Positions 57,511 to 64,000 of a stretch of 64,000 nucleotides of DNA are shown piece by piece (positions within the stretch are counted from its first letter, which is position 1; each line of letters opens with the position of its first letter). Source of the DNA: Chromatiales bacterium (GTDB lineage: Bacteria > Pseudomonadota > Gammaproteobacteria > Steroidobacterales > GCA-2729495). Made by a program: the position numbers and the translations under genes. The notes below the pieces were generated by a model. The model saw nothing but the letters and a program-made list of their open reading frames with translations. It searched no databases and had not been told where the DNA came from. The stretch lies in contig JAEUPZ010000009.1 of assembly GCA_016789885.1 (NCBI GenBank), forward strand, positions 1 to 64,000. Direction: 5' to 3'.

Positions 57511-58302
57511 CTAGCCCGATCCGGCCGGCGGCACCGGCGGGGCGTGGGCCGCCAGCACCTCGGCGGCGAGCTCCGCGTAGGCCTGCGCCCCGCGCGAGCC
57601 CCGGTCGTGCTGGAGCGCCGGCAGCCCGAAGCTCGGCGCCTCGGCGAGGCGCACATTGCGCGGGATGACGCTGCGGTAGACCTTGTCCTTGAAGAGCCGC
57701 GTCAGCTCGGCCGACACGTCGGTGGCCAGGCGGTTGCGCGGGTCGTACATCGTGCGCAGCAGGCCCTCGATGTTGAGGCCCGGGTTGACCGTGTTCCGCA
57801 CCTGCTTGACGGTCTCCAGCAGCGACGAGAGGCCCTCCAGGGCATAGAACTCGCACTGGATCGGGATGAGCACCCCGTCGGCCGCCGTCAGGGCGTTCAG
57901 CGTCAGCATGTTGATGGTGGGCGGGCAGTCCACCAGCACGTAGTCGTAAAGCTCGCGCACGGCCTCGAGCGCCTTGCGCAGCCGCAGCTCGCGGCCGATC
58001 TCCTGCAGCAGGCGCACCTCGGCGGCCGTCAGGTCGGCGTTGGCCGGCAGCAGCGCGAAGCCCGACGAGGGCACGGGCACGATGGCCTCGAGGGCCGTCG
58101 CCTCGCCGAGCAGCACGTCGCAGGTGGTCCGCTCCAGGGACTGCTTGTCGATGCCGCAGCCGGTGGTGGCGTTGCCCTGGGGATCGAGGTCCACCAGCAG
58201 CACGCGCTGGCCGGAGGCGGCGAGGCCCGCGGCCAGGTTGACGGCCGTCGTGGTCTTGCCGACACCGCCCTTCTGGTTGGTCACGGCGATGACGCGGCTC
58301 AT
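57511..58302 (-). CDS. parA: Chromosome-partitioning ATPase ParA
   Basis: A 263-residue Walker-type ATPase that moves ParB-bound origins along the nucleoid. The deviant Walker A is KGGVGKTTTAVNLA with the signature lysine, followed by VLLVDLDPQGNATTGCG and the Walker B region YDYVLVDCPPTINMLTLNAL. Length and motifs match chromosomal Soj/ParA, not plasmid ParA with an N-terminal regulator. Its ATG overlaps the rsmG stop (ATGA). Confidence 0.95.
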   Translation of the reverse strand: MSRVIAVTNQKGGVGKTTTAVNLAAGLAASGQRVLLVDLDPQGNATTGCGIDKQSLERTTCDVLLGEATALEAIVPVPSSGFALLPANADLTAAEVRLLQEIGRELRLRKALEAVRELYDYVLVDCPPTINMLTLNALTAADGVLIPIQCEFYALEGLSSLLETVKQVRNTVNPGLNIEGLLRTMYDPRNRLATDVSAELTRLFKDKVYRSVIPRNVRLAEAPSFGLPALQHDRGSRGAQAYAELAAEVLAAHAPPVPPAGSG

Positions 58303-58961
58303 GGCGCGTCCCCGGCCGGTGCGGCAGCCGCGCGCGCGAGCACGATGACGTGCCGCCCGCCCACCAGGCCCGGAGCGCCCACCGGGGTCGCCCCGAGCAC
58401 CTGCCAGCCGGCCGGCAGCGCGGCCAGCTCGTCGGCGGGCAGCCGTCCCTTCATCGCCACGAGCCGGCCGCCGGGCGCCAGCGCGTGGGCCGCGGCGGTC
58501 ACGAAGTCCGCGAGGCTCGCATAGGCGCGGCAGATGATGGTCGTGAAGGGCTGCACGGGGCGGTAATCCTCGACCCGGCTGTGCACGACTTCGGCGTTGC
58601 CGAGCTTGAGCTCGGCAACGGCCTGGCGCAGGAAGCGGGCCTTCTTGATCTGGCTGTCCAACAGGGTAACCCGGGTGGCAGGGCTCGCGACGGCGAGCGG
58701 GATCCCGGGCAGGCCCGCGCCGGCGCCCACGTCCAGCAACCGGTCGCCGGCGAGGAAGGGCAGCGCCGTCAGCGAGTCGCCGACGTGGCGCGTGGCCATG
58801 TCGGCCGGGTCACGCACGCTGGTGAGGTTGTAGGCCTGGTTCCAGCGGGCCAGCAGGCGCAGGTACGCGGCCAGCTGGGCCACGGCCGCATCGGGAAGGC
58901 CCGCTGCAGCCTCGGGCAACGCGCGGCGGACGAGGCCCTCCAGACCATCGGCGCCGGTCAC
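58299..58961 (-). CDS. rsmG: 16S rRNA (guanine-527-N7) methyltransferase RsmG
   Basis: A 220-residue SAM-dependent enzyme (formerly GidB) that makes m7G527 in 16S rRNA. The signatures are WNQAYNLTSVRDPADMATRHVGDSL, LLDVGAGAGLPGIPLAVASP (SAM motif I), VTLLDSQIKKARFLRQAV and ICRAYASLADFV. In most gammaproteobacteria rsmG follows mnmG; here it follows an AcuI-like reductase, overlapping it by four bases, while parA and parB keep their normal downstream positions. Confidence 0.95.
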   Translation of the reverse strand: MTGADGLEGLVRRALPEAAAGLPDAAVAQLAAYLRLLARWNQAYNLTSVRDPADMATRHVGDSLTALPFLAGDRLLDVGAGAGLPGIPLAVASPATRVTLLDSQIKKARFLRQAVAELKLGNAEVVHSRVEDYRPVQPFTTIICRAYASLADFVTAAAHALAPGGRLVAMKGRLPADELAALPAGWQVLGATPVGAPGLVGGRHVIVLARAAAAPAGDAP

Positions 58962-59965
58962 GGCGCGAGGCGCACCACGCAGCGTCCCGTCACGGCACCG
59001 TCGACCCAGGCGCCCGCAAGGGCGGGCAGCTCGGCCAGGTCCACCTCGCGCGTGACGATGCGGTCGATGGCCGTCGGCCGCAGGTCGCTGCCGAGCCGCC
59101 GCCAGAGCTCGAGGCGCAGCTCCCGCGGCACCTCGACGGAATTGATGCCGAGGAGGCTGACGCCCCGCAGGATGAAGGGCATGACCGTGGTGTGCAGCTC
59201 GGCCCCGGCCGCGAGGCCGATGCTGGCGATGCTGCCCCAGGGCACGACGGTGCGGGTCAGCCAGGCCAGCGTCTCGCCACCAAGGTTGTCGACGGCGCCG
59301 CCGAAGACTGCCTTCTCGAGGGGTCGCTGGCCGAGCTCCCGGCCCCGCAGGTGCATGACTTCGCTGGCACCGAGGTCCGTGAGGTAGGCGTCGGCAGAGT
59401 CCTTGTGGGTCAGGGCGGTGACCTGGTAGCCGAGGCCGGCCAGCATGTTGATGGCGTAGCTGCCGACGCCGCCGGTCGCACCGGACACGGCCACGGGGCC
59501 AAGCCCCGGGTGCTGGCCGACCTGCTCCAGCCGGTGGATCGCGAGCGCCGCCGTGAAGCCGGCCGTGCCGATGGCCATGGCCGTGCGCACGTCCAGGCCT
59601 GCCGGCAGCGGGTTGACCCAGTCGCCGGGCACCCGCACGACCTCGGCGAGGCCCCCGTCATGGGTCTCGCTGAGGCCGCAGCCGCACACGGCCACGGCCG
59701 TGCCTGCGGGAATGCGCGGGTCGGCCGACTCGATGACATGGCCGGCGACGTCGACGCCGGCCACCAGCGGGAACCGCCGCAGGATCCTGCCGCGCCCGGT
59801 GATGGCGAGGGCATCCTTGTAATTGACGCTGGAGTACTCGCCGCGGATGACGACGTCGCCGGGCGACAGGTCGGCGAGGGCGAGCCGCTCGAGGCGGGGC
59901 TCGGTGCCGCCGTCGACGGCGTGGACCCGCAGGGCGCGGAAGCTGGCCAGGTCGGGTGAAGCCAT
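58958..59965 (-). CDS. YhdH/AcuI-type NADPH-dependent quinone oxidoreductase (acrylyl-CoA reductase family)
   Basis: A 335-residue zinc-free medium-chain dehydrogenase/reductase. It begins with the GroES-like fold (VHAVDGGTEPRLERLALADL, GEYSSVNYKDALAITGRG, LVAGVDVAGHVIES). The NADPH fold has GPVAVSGATGGVGSYAINML and VTALTHKDSADAYLTDLGASEV. The YhdH/AcuI subgroup reduces acrylyl-CoA and detoxifies acrylate. It heads the rsmG-parA-parB transcript; a functional link with partitioning is unlikely, and the placement is probably accidental. Confidence 0.88.
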   Translation of the reverse strand: MASPDLASFRALRVHAVDGGTEPRLERLALADLSPGDVVIRGEYSSVNYKDALAITGRGRILRRFPLVAGVDVAGHVIESADPRIPAGTAVAVCGCGLSETHDGGLAEVVRVPGDWVNPLPAGLDVRTAMAIGTAGFTAALAIHRLEQVGQHPGLGPVAVSGATGGVGSYAINMLAGLGYQVTALTHKDSADAYLTDLGASEVMHLRGRELGQRPLEKAVFGGAVDNLGGETLAWLTRTVVPWGSIASIGLAAGAELHTTVMPFILRGVSLLGINSVEVPRELRLELWRRLGSDLRPTAIDRIVTREVDLAELPALAGAWVDGAVTGRCVVRLAP

Positions 59966-60002
59966 GGGCGGCGGCGTCGACGCGGCGGCCGCGCCGTCAG
60001 CC

Positions 60003-60608
60003 TCAGTCGGTGTAGTCGACGGTATACAGGCCGGACTGCTTCGCGAAGTGCTCCGCGATCAGCCGGATGTCCTCGTCCTTGATGGCCTGGGCCTGGGCAC
60101 CCATGACCGGATCCTTGCGCGCGCCGCTCTTGTACTGCCGGATCGCGTGCTCGAGGTAGTCGACGTACTGTCCCGCCAGGTTCGGCCAGTTCGGCGCCGG
60201 GCTTATGCCGGCCTCGCCGTGGCACGCGGCGCAGGTGGCGACCTTGTCGGCTGCGGCGGTGGCGACCGGCGCACCCGCCTTGGGGGCGCCCTGGCTCGCC
60301 AGGTAGGCGGCCACGTCGCGAATGTCGGCGTCGGTCATCGACGCCGCCTGGGCGTGCATCGTGTTGTGCGCCCGGGTCTGGGCCCGGTAGCCCTGCAGTG
60401 CTGCGACGACGTAGTCGGCGTTCTGCCCGCCGAGCTTCGGCACCCGATAGGACGGGTAGGCGTTGCGATACCCCGCAATGCCGTGGCAGCCCAGGCAGGT
60501 GTCGGCCAGGACCGCGCCCCGTTCCGCATTGCCGGCGGTCTGGGCGCTGGCGGGCGTGGCAGCCAGGACCGGGGTCATCAGGAGCAGGGCGGCAAGGAGC
60601 TGGCGCAT
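60003..60608 (-). CDS. Diheme cytochrome c4-like protein
   Basis: A 201-residue periplasmic electron carrier. Signal peptide 1-22 (LLMTPVLAATPASAQ). Two class I cytochrome c domains follow, each with a heme-attachment motif: CLGCH at 38-42 and CAACH at 126-130. Candidate axial methionines lie in ASMTDADI near residue 91 and in DPVMGAQ near residue 169. Such proteins donate electrons to terminal oxidases or, in purple bacteria, to photosynthetic reaction centres, which is of interest given bchP 2 kb away. It is read away from the SIMPL gene. Confidence 0.88.
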   Translation of the reverse strand: MRQLLAALLLMTPVLAATPASAQTAGNAERGAVLADTCLGCHGIAGYRNAYPSYRVPKLGGQNADYVVAALQGYRAQTRAHNTMHAQAASMTDADIRDVAAYLASQGAPKAGAPVATAAADKVATCAACHGEAGISPAPNWPNLAGQYVDYLEHAIRQYKSGARKDPVMGAQAQAIKDEDIRLIAEHFAKQSGLYTVDYTD

Positions 60609-60646
60609 GGCAGGGGAGATCCGTTCAGGGCAGTGTTTCGGGCCGG

Positions 60647-60675
60647 TTGTGGCCCTTATTGCGGGCCGCTATGTT
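60647..60675 (+). promoter_or_regulatory. Candidate sigma70 promoter for the SIMPL gene
   Basis: TTGTGG (60647-60652) and TATGTT (60670-60675) are 17 bases apart, with a predicted start near 60682. The ATG at 60671 lies inside the -10 box, which supports the later start at 60716. Confidence 0.5.
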
Positions 60676-60715
60676 AGAGGCAGCGATACCGGAAAGCCAC
60701 CCAGGGGCCGTGCCC

Positions 60716-61444
60716 ATGCCAACCCGCAAGTACTGGCCCGCAGCGATGCTCGCGGCGCTCGCGCTGGCCGCCGCCGTCGTTGCCCCGGCGGCCCGGGCCG
60801 ATGACCTGCCCCGGCTCATCACCGTGGCCGGCACCGGCAGTGTGGATGGAACGCCGGACCTGGCCCGCCTCAGTTTCGCTGTCGAGCGGCGCAACCCGAG
60901 CATGCGGGCGGCCCGGGACGGCGTGGTCCGGGTGTCGCGGGACTTCCTCGCGCTGTGCGCCCGGCTGGGCATACCGGAACGCAAGGTGCGCACCGCCGGC
61001 CTCAGCATCCAGCCGGAGTACCGGTACGACAACAACGGCGGCCCGCCCGTGCTGGTGGGCTACATCGTGCAGCGCCAGCTCCAGGTGGAACTGAACGACC
61101 TCGAGAAGCTCGGTGAGCTCATCGAGGGCGCCATCGATGTCGGCGTGAACCAGGCGTCGCCGGCGGAGCTCGACAGCAGCCGCCGCGCCGAGCTGATGCG
61201 CGACGCGCTGGCGGCCGCCGCCGAGGACGCCCGCCGCAACGCCGAGCGGGTGGCCAGCACGCTGGGCGCCCGCGTCGGGCCCGTGCGGCAGGTCACCGTC
61301 GGTGACACAGGACCACCGCCGATGCCCATGCCGAAGGGCATGCTGATGGCCGCCGAGGCCCGCGGCGACGCAGCCACCTACAGCGCCGGCGAAGTCCGCT
61401 TCGAGGCGCGGGTCACCGCGACCTTCGACCTGCTGGCGCCCTGA
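60716..61444 (+). CDS. Exported SIMPL-domain protein (DUF541)
   Basis: A 242-residue periplasmic protein. Signal peptide 1-25 (MPTRKYWPAAMLAALALAAA, then VVAPAARA). The SIMPL/DUF541 domain fills the rest: ITVAGTGSVDGTPDLARLSFAVE, GYIVQRQLQVELNDLEKLGELIEGAID, SSRRAELMRDALAAAAEDARRNAE and RVGPVRQVTVGD. Family members are oligomeric envelope proteins linked to oxidative-stress tolerance in E. coli (YggE); mechanism unknown. ATG 60716 is chosen because AGGGG lies at normal spacing upstream and a promoter covers the earlier ATG. Confidence 0.85.
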   Translation: MPTRKYWPAAMLAALALAAAVVAPAARADDLPRLITVAGTGSVDGTPDLARLSFAVERRNPSMRAARDGVVRVSRDFLALCARLGIPERKVRTAGLSIQPEYRYDNNGGPPVLVGYIVQRQLQVELNDLEKLGELIEGAIDVGVNQASPAELDSSRRAELMRDALAAAAEDARRNAERVASTLGARVGPVRQVTVGDTGPPPMPMPKGMLMAAEARGDAATYSAGEVRFEARVTATFDLLAP

Positions 61445-61465
61445 GGCGCCGGCACCCCGTCGGGC

Positions 61466-61738
61466 TCACCGGCCCCGCTGGCTGCGGGCGCGCAGGTCCA
61501 GCAGGTTCGCGCCGAAGGCCACCAGCAGCGCCAGCGCCACCCATCGCCAGTGGGCACCGGTCAGCGCGCTGCGCAGCGCCAGCAGCAGGCCGGCCCCCGC
61601 CAGCAGGTTGGGCCACAGGGCCTGCCACGACAGGCCGCGGCCCGTGCGGCGATGGATGGCGGCCAGCACCACGGCCTCGATGGCCAGTGCCGCCAGCGCG
61701 ATGTCGACCACGCGGCCGCTGCTGAAGAGCGCTTCCAC
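61466..61738 (-). CDS. Small three-helix membrane protein of unknown function
   Basis: A 90-residue hydrophobic protein with three predicted membrane helices: VVDIALAALAIEAVVLAAIH, LWPNLLAGAGLLLALRSAL and WRWVALALLVAFGANLLDL, ending in a basic tail (RARSQRGR). The start MEALFSSGRVVD is nine bases after the tspO stop, so it belongs to the bch2-bchP-tspO transcript. I do not recognise the family. Location suggests a membrane role linked to pigment metabolism, but this is inference. Confidence 0.65.
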   Translation of the reverse strand: MEALFSSGRVVDIALAALAIEAVVLAAIHRRTGRGLSWQALWPNLLAGAGLLLALRSALTGAHWRWVALALLVAFGANLLDLRARSQRGR

Positions 61739-61747
61739 GGCGGCCGC

Positions 61748-62239
61748 TCAGGCGAAGGGGCCGTTGAGCTGCGCCACCGACCAGGTCAGCGCGCCGGCGA
61801 AGGTCACCCAGGCCAGGTAGACCATGAGCAGGCGCGCCGCCACCCGCGAAACGGGGCGCACGTGCAGGATCAGCCACACGATCGAGAGCCACAGGAAGAT
61901 GACCTCGATGGCCGCGAGGTCCGGGCGCTGCAGGCGGAAGAAGAGTGCGCTCCACAGTGCGTTCAGGAGCCCGTTCAGCATGAAGAGCTCGATGAGCCGC
62001 TTGCGGAACGCGAAGCTCCGGGTGCTGTGCCAGGCGAACAGTCCGGCCAGCGCCGCGAGGCTGAAGATCACGCCCCAGGCAGGACCGAAGACCGCGTCGG
62101 GTGGCTTCCACGGTGGCACCTCGAGCGACTGGTACCAGTCGCCCAGGTCCGTCATCAGGATGCCGAGGACCGCCGTCGTCATTGCCGCGACGGCTGCCGC
62201 GAGCACCGGCAGCACGCGCCGCGCAATGAGGTTGCTCAT
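61748..62239 (-). CDS. tspO: TspO/MBR family tryptophan-rich sensory protein
   Basis: A 163-residue five-helix membrane protein. Conserved TspO segments are WYQSLEVPPWKPPDAVFGPAWGVIF, read here in two parts, NGLLNALWSALFF, and VYLAWVTFAGALTWSVA. TspO binds porphyrins and in Rhodobacter affects expression of photosynthesis genes in response to oxygen. Its ATG overlaps the bchP stop (ATGA), directly joining a tetrapyrrole-binding sensor to chlorophyll synthesis, in keeping with that known role. Confidence 0.92.
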   Translation of the reverse strand: MSNLIARRVLPVLAAAVAAMTTAVLGILMTDLGDWYQSLEVPPWKPPDAVFGPAWGVIFSLAALAGLFAWHSTRSFAFRKRLIELFMLNGLLNALWSALFFRLQRPDLAAIEVIFLWLSIVWLILHVRPVSRVAARLLMVYLAWVTFAGALTWSVAQLNGPFA

Positions 62240-63441
62240 GCCCGGGCGAAGCCGAAGAGGTGGGCGAGGTCCTTGAAGAAGATGCGCACGTGGGCCATGG
62301 GCCGGGCACGGACGAGGCGCTTGTGCATGTACGCCTCCCAGGTCAGCCGCTGCACGTCCGGATCGCGGCAGATCGTCACGAAGCGCTCGCGGCGCTGGTC
62401 GCTGATGTACCAGAACCGCTGCATGATCCCGAGGATCCAGAACACGCGGCCGTGGGCGCGCATGAAGCGCTTGCGGGCACTGGCCAGCGCCGGGGCGCGG
62501 CCCGTGGCCAGCAGTTCCTCGACGGCATCCGCGGCGAACCGGCCGGCGGCCATGGCGTAGTAGATGCCCTCGCCCGACGCCGGCGCGACGACGCCCGCGG
62601 CGTCACCGGCCACGACGACGTCCTGACCGTTGTCCCAGCGCTTCAGCGGCTTCAGCGGGATCGGGGCACCCTCGCGGCGGAGGGTCTCGACCCCTTCGAG
62701 GCCGGCCGCCTCGCGCAGTGCGCCGACGGCGGTGCGGATCGAGAAGCCGCGCTGGGCCGTGCCGGCCCCGGCGCTGACGGTGTCCCCGTGCGGGAACACC
62801 CAGGCGTAGAAGTCGGGCGACAGCCCGCCCTGGTAGTAGACGTCGCATCGGGTGGCTTCGTAGCGCTGGTCACCGGCCGCGGGCCGGGGCGCACGCACGA
62901 TCTCGTGGTAGGCGTAGACGAAGGGCATCTCCCGGGCGCCGGCGATGCACTGCCGGGCGACCTCGGAGCGCGCGCCGTCGGCGCCGATGACGGACCTCGC
63001 CCGCACGCTCACCGACGTCCCGTCCGGGGCGTCCTTCGGGCGATAGTGGATGACGGCCATGCGATCGCTGTCGCGGGTGAAGCGCTCGAAGGTGCCGGCA
63101 CGGCGCTGGGCACCCGCCGCGGCGGCGCGCTCCCGCAGCCACTCGTCGAAGGCGTCACGGTCGACCATGCCGACGTAGCCGCCCTCGATGGGCATGTCGA
63201 CGGCCTTCGCCGTGGGCGAAATCATCCGCGCCGAGGTGATGCGCGCCACCAGCAGCTCGGCGGGGATCTCGAACTCCTCGATGAGCCGCGGCGGGATGGC
63301 GCCCCCGCAGGGCTTGATGCGCCCCGCGCGGTCGAGCAGCAGCACCGAACGGCCAGCCAGCGCCAGGTCGTGGGCAGCGGTGGCGCCAGCGGGGCCTCCG
63401 CCGACGACGACGACGTCAAACGTGCCCTCGTGGGACCCCAC
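62236..63441 (-). CDS. bchP: Geranylgeranyl diphosphate/bacteriochlorophyll reductase
   Basis: A 401-residue flavoprotein that reduces the geranylgeranyl tail of bacteriochlorophyll to phytyl. The FAD-binding motif is VVVGGGPAGATAAHDLALAG, followed by PCGGAIPPRLIEEFEIP, a BchP/ChlP hallmark, then VDRDAFDEWLRERAA and the second FAD segment VVVAGDAAGVVAPASGEGIYYAM. The C-terminal MQRFWYISDQRRERFVTICRDPDVQRLTWEAYM is typical of BchP of purple bacteria, seen in shorter pieces. GTG at 63441 lies three bases after the upstream stop. Archaeal-type lipid reductases are shorter and lack the CGGAI context here. Confidence 0.9.
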   Translation of the reverse strand: MGSHEGTFDVVVVGGGPAGATAAHDLALAGRSVLLLDRAGRIKPCGGAIPPRLIEEFEIPAELLVARITSARMISPTAKAVDMPIEGGYVGMVDRDAFDEWLRERAAAAGAQRRAGTFERFTRDSDRMAVIHYRPKDAPDGTSVSVRARSVIGADGARSEVARQCIAGAREMPFVYAYHEIVRAPRPAAGDQRYEATRCDVYYQGGLSPDFYAWVFPHGDTVSAGAGTAQRGFSIRTAVGALREAAGLEGVETLRREGAPIPLKPLKRWDNGQDVVVAGDAAGVVAPASGEGIYYAMAAGRFAADAVEELLATGRAPALASARKRFMRAHGRVFWILGIMQRFWYISDQRRERFVTICRDPDVQRLTWEAYMHKRLVRARPMAHVRIFFKDLAHLFGFARA

Positions 63442-63444
63442 GGC

Positions 63445-64000
63445 TCAGTTGCCGGCCGCCGTCGCGAAACGCTGGCCTTCCACCGCCAGGTCCAGCTGCT
63501 CGCGAGCCGCGCTCTCGCGGCTGATGCGCACGGCCAGGACGGTGGCGATGACGAAGAACACCGCCTCGGCGGCGAAGACGAAAGCGTAGGCCGACGTCGG
63601 GGTGCCGAAGGCCAGGCGCGCGAGATCGACACCGGCGGTGCCGACGACGCCACCGAGCGCAAAGGCCAGCGCCTGGGCGGCTCCCCACATGCCCATGCGG
63701 ACACCCTCGCGGGAACGGCGCCCGGACTTGACCAGGCCCATCATCGAGCCGATGGCGGCCGTGGCGTAGGCCCCGTTGGTGAGACCCAGCAGGAAGACCG
63801 TGGGCTTCAGCGGCCACGCGGGCCCGACGAAGCTCGCCACCGCCAGCAGCAGCAGCACCACCGCCGACGACACGCAGCCGATCACCGTCCAGTTGCGCAG
63901 CGAGGCCACGCGCGCCCGCCGCCCGTTGGTGCAGATCAGGGCCACCACCATCATGCCGACGAGCACGCCGCCGTTCTGCACGCCGGAGAGCTGCGTCGAC
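63445..64000 (-). CDS. PucC/Bch2-type major facilitator, C-terminal part (cut by window edge)
   Basis: About 185 C-terminal residues of a membrane protein are visible, from STQLSGVQNGGVLVGM at the window edge to the stop at 63445. At least five hydrophobic helices appear (VGMMVVALICTNG, WTVIGCVSSAVVLLLLAVASFVG, LKPTVFLLGLTNGAYATAAI, GMWGAAQALAFALGGVVG, AYAFVFAAEAVFFVIATVLAV). GLTNGAYATAAIGSMMGL and MGMWGAAQALAFALGG match the BCH2/PucC/LhaA family, which in purple bacteria sits between bchG and bchP and assists light-harvesting complex assembly. The start and the expected bchG lie beyond the window. Confidence 0.82.
   Translation of the reverse strand, partial: STQLSGVQNGGVLVGMMVVALICTNGRRARVASLRNWTVIGCVSSAVVLLLLAVASFVGPAWPLKPTVFLLGLTNGAYATAAIGSMMGLVKSGRRSREGVRMGMWGAAQALAFALGGVVGTAGVDLARLAFGTPTSAYAFVFAAEAVFFVIATVLAVRISRESAAREQLDLAVEGQRFATAAGN

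Noticed and set aside
56343..58302. parS sites near parAB
   Set aside because: No sequence close to TGTTTCACGTGAAACA was seen by eye in this part of the window; a pattern search should confirm.

Overview
The window is very GC-rich, densely coded chromosomal DNA. Gene content and order point to a gammaproteobacterium: def-fmt-rsmB-DUF4390-ntrY-ntrX, lysM-dprA-smg-topA, priA-argS-SPOR, atpIBEFHAGDC, glmU-glmS and rsmG-parA-parB. The left-pointing genes at the right edge are geranylgeranyl reductase (bchP) and a PucC/Bch2-type transporter. They look like the border of a photosynthesis gene cluster, so the organism is probably an anoxygenic phototroph or derived from one. No rRNA, tRNA, CRISPR array, insertion sequence or prophage was seen.

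Layout. 1-5.1 kb: start of acs, an HNH nuclease, a DOMON-like protein, namZ, and a left-pointing ECF sigma operon (sigma, one-TM protein, small exported protein, DUF3106 protein). 5.1-5.4 kb: intergenic region with several DnaA boxes. 5.4-11.1 kb: priA, argS, a SPOR protein and a PLP desulfhydrase-like enzyme. 11.1-11.5 kb: a compound 140-bp tandem repeat. 11.5-18.5 kb: def, fmt, rsmB, DUF4390, ntrY and ntrX on the minus strand. 18.7-24 kb: lysM, dprA, smg and topA. 24-36 kb: subtilase, HDOD protein, aroE, gor (convergent), prlC, xthA, a UbiD decarboxylase and a luciferase-like oxidoreductase. 36-43.9 kb: accessory genes (beta-propeller protein, pseudouridine synthase, Rieske protein plus MFS pump, pirin, HD phosphodiesterase-like protein, MarR regulator plus Rieske oxygenase). 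43.9-49.1 kb: glmS, glmU and an ABC-2 exporter. 49.2-56.4 kb: the complete F-type ATP synthase operon with a clear sigma70 promoter. 56.5-60.6 kb: parB, parA, rsmG, an AcuI-like reductase and cytochrome c4. 60.7-64 kb: SIMPL protein, small membrane protein, tspO, bchP and partial bch2/pucC.

How the parts fit. Many of these genes (atp, glmUS, parAB-rsmG, fmt-def-dprA, priA-argS) lie near the replication origin in well-known gammaproteobacteria, so the window is probably origin-proximal; the DnaA boxes before priA fit that. Most operons overlap by ATGA or GTGA junctions, implying translational coupling. A family of long imperfect palindromes with a GGGGACAGTT core recurs at 36.1, 38.2 and 56.5 kb and looks like REP/BIME elements. 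The most system-like novelty is the ECF sigma operon, whose last product carries an 18-residue repeat like periplasmic Spy/CnrX-type sensors. Also notable are a response regulator with a degenerate ATPase domain, a perfect palindrome over a marR start codon, and a TATAAT box placed so that glmU mRNA should be leaderless.
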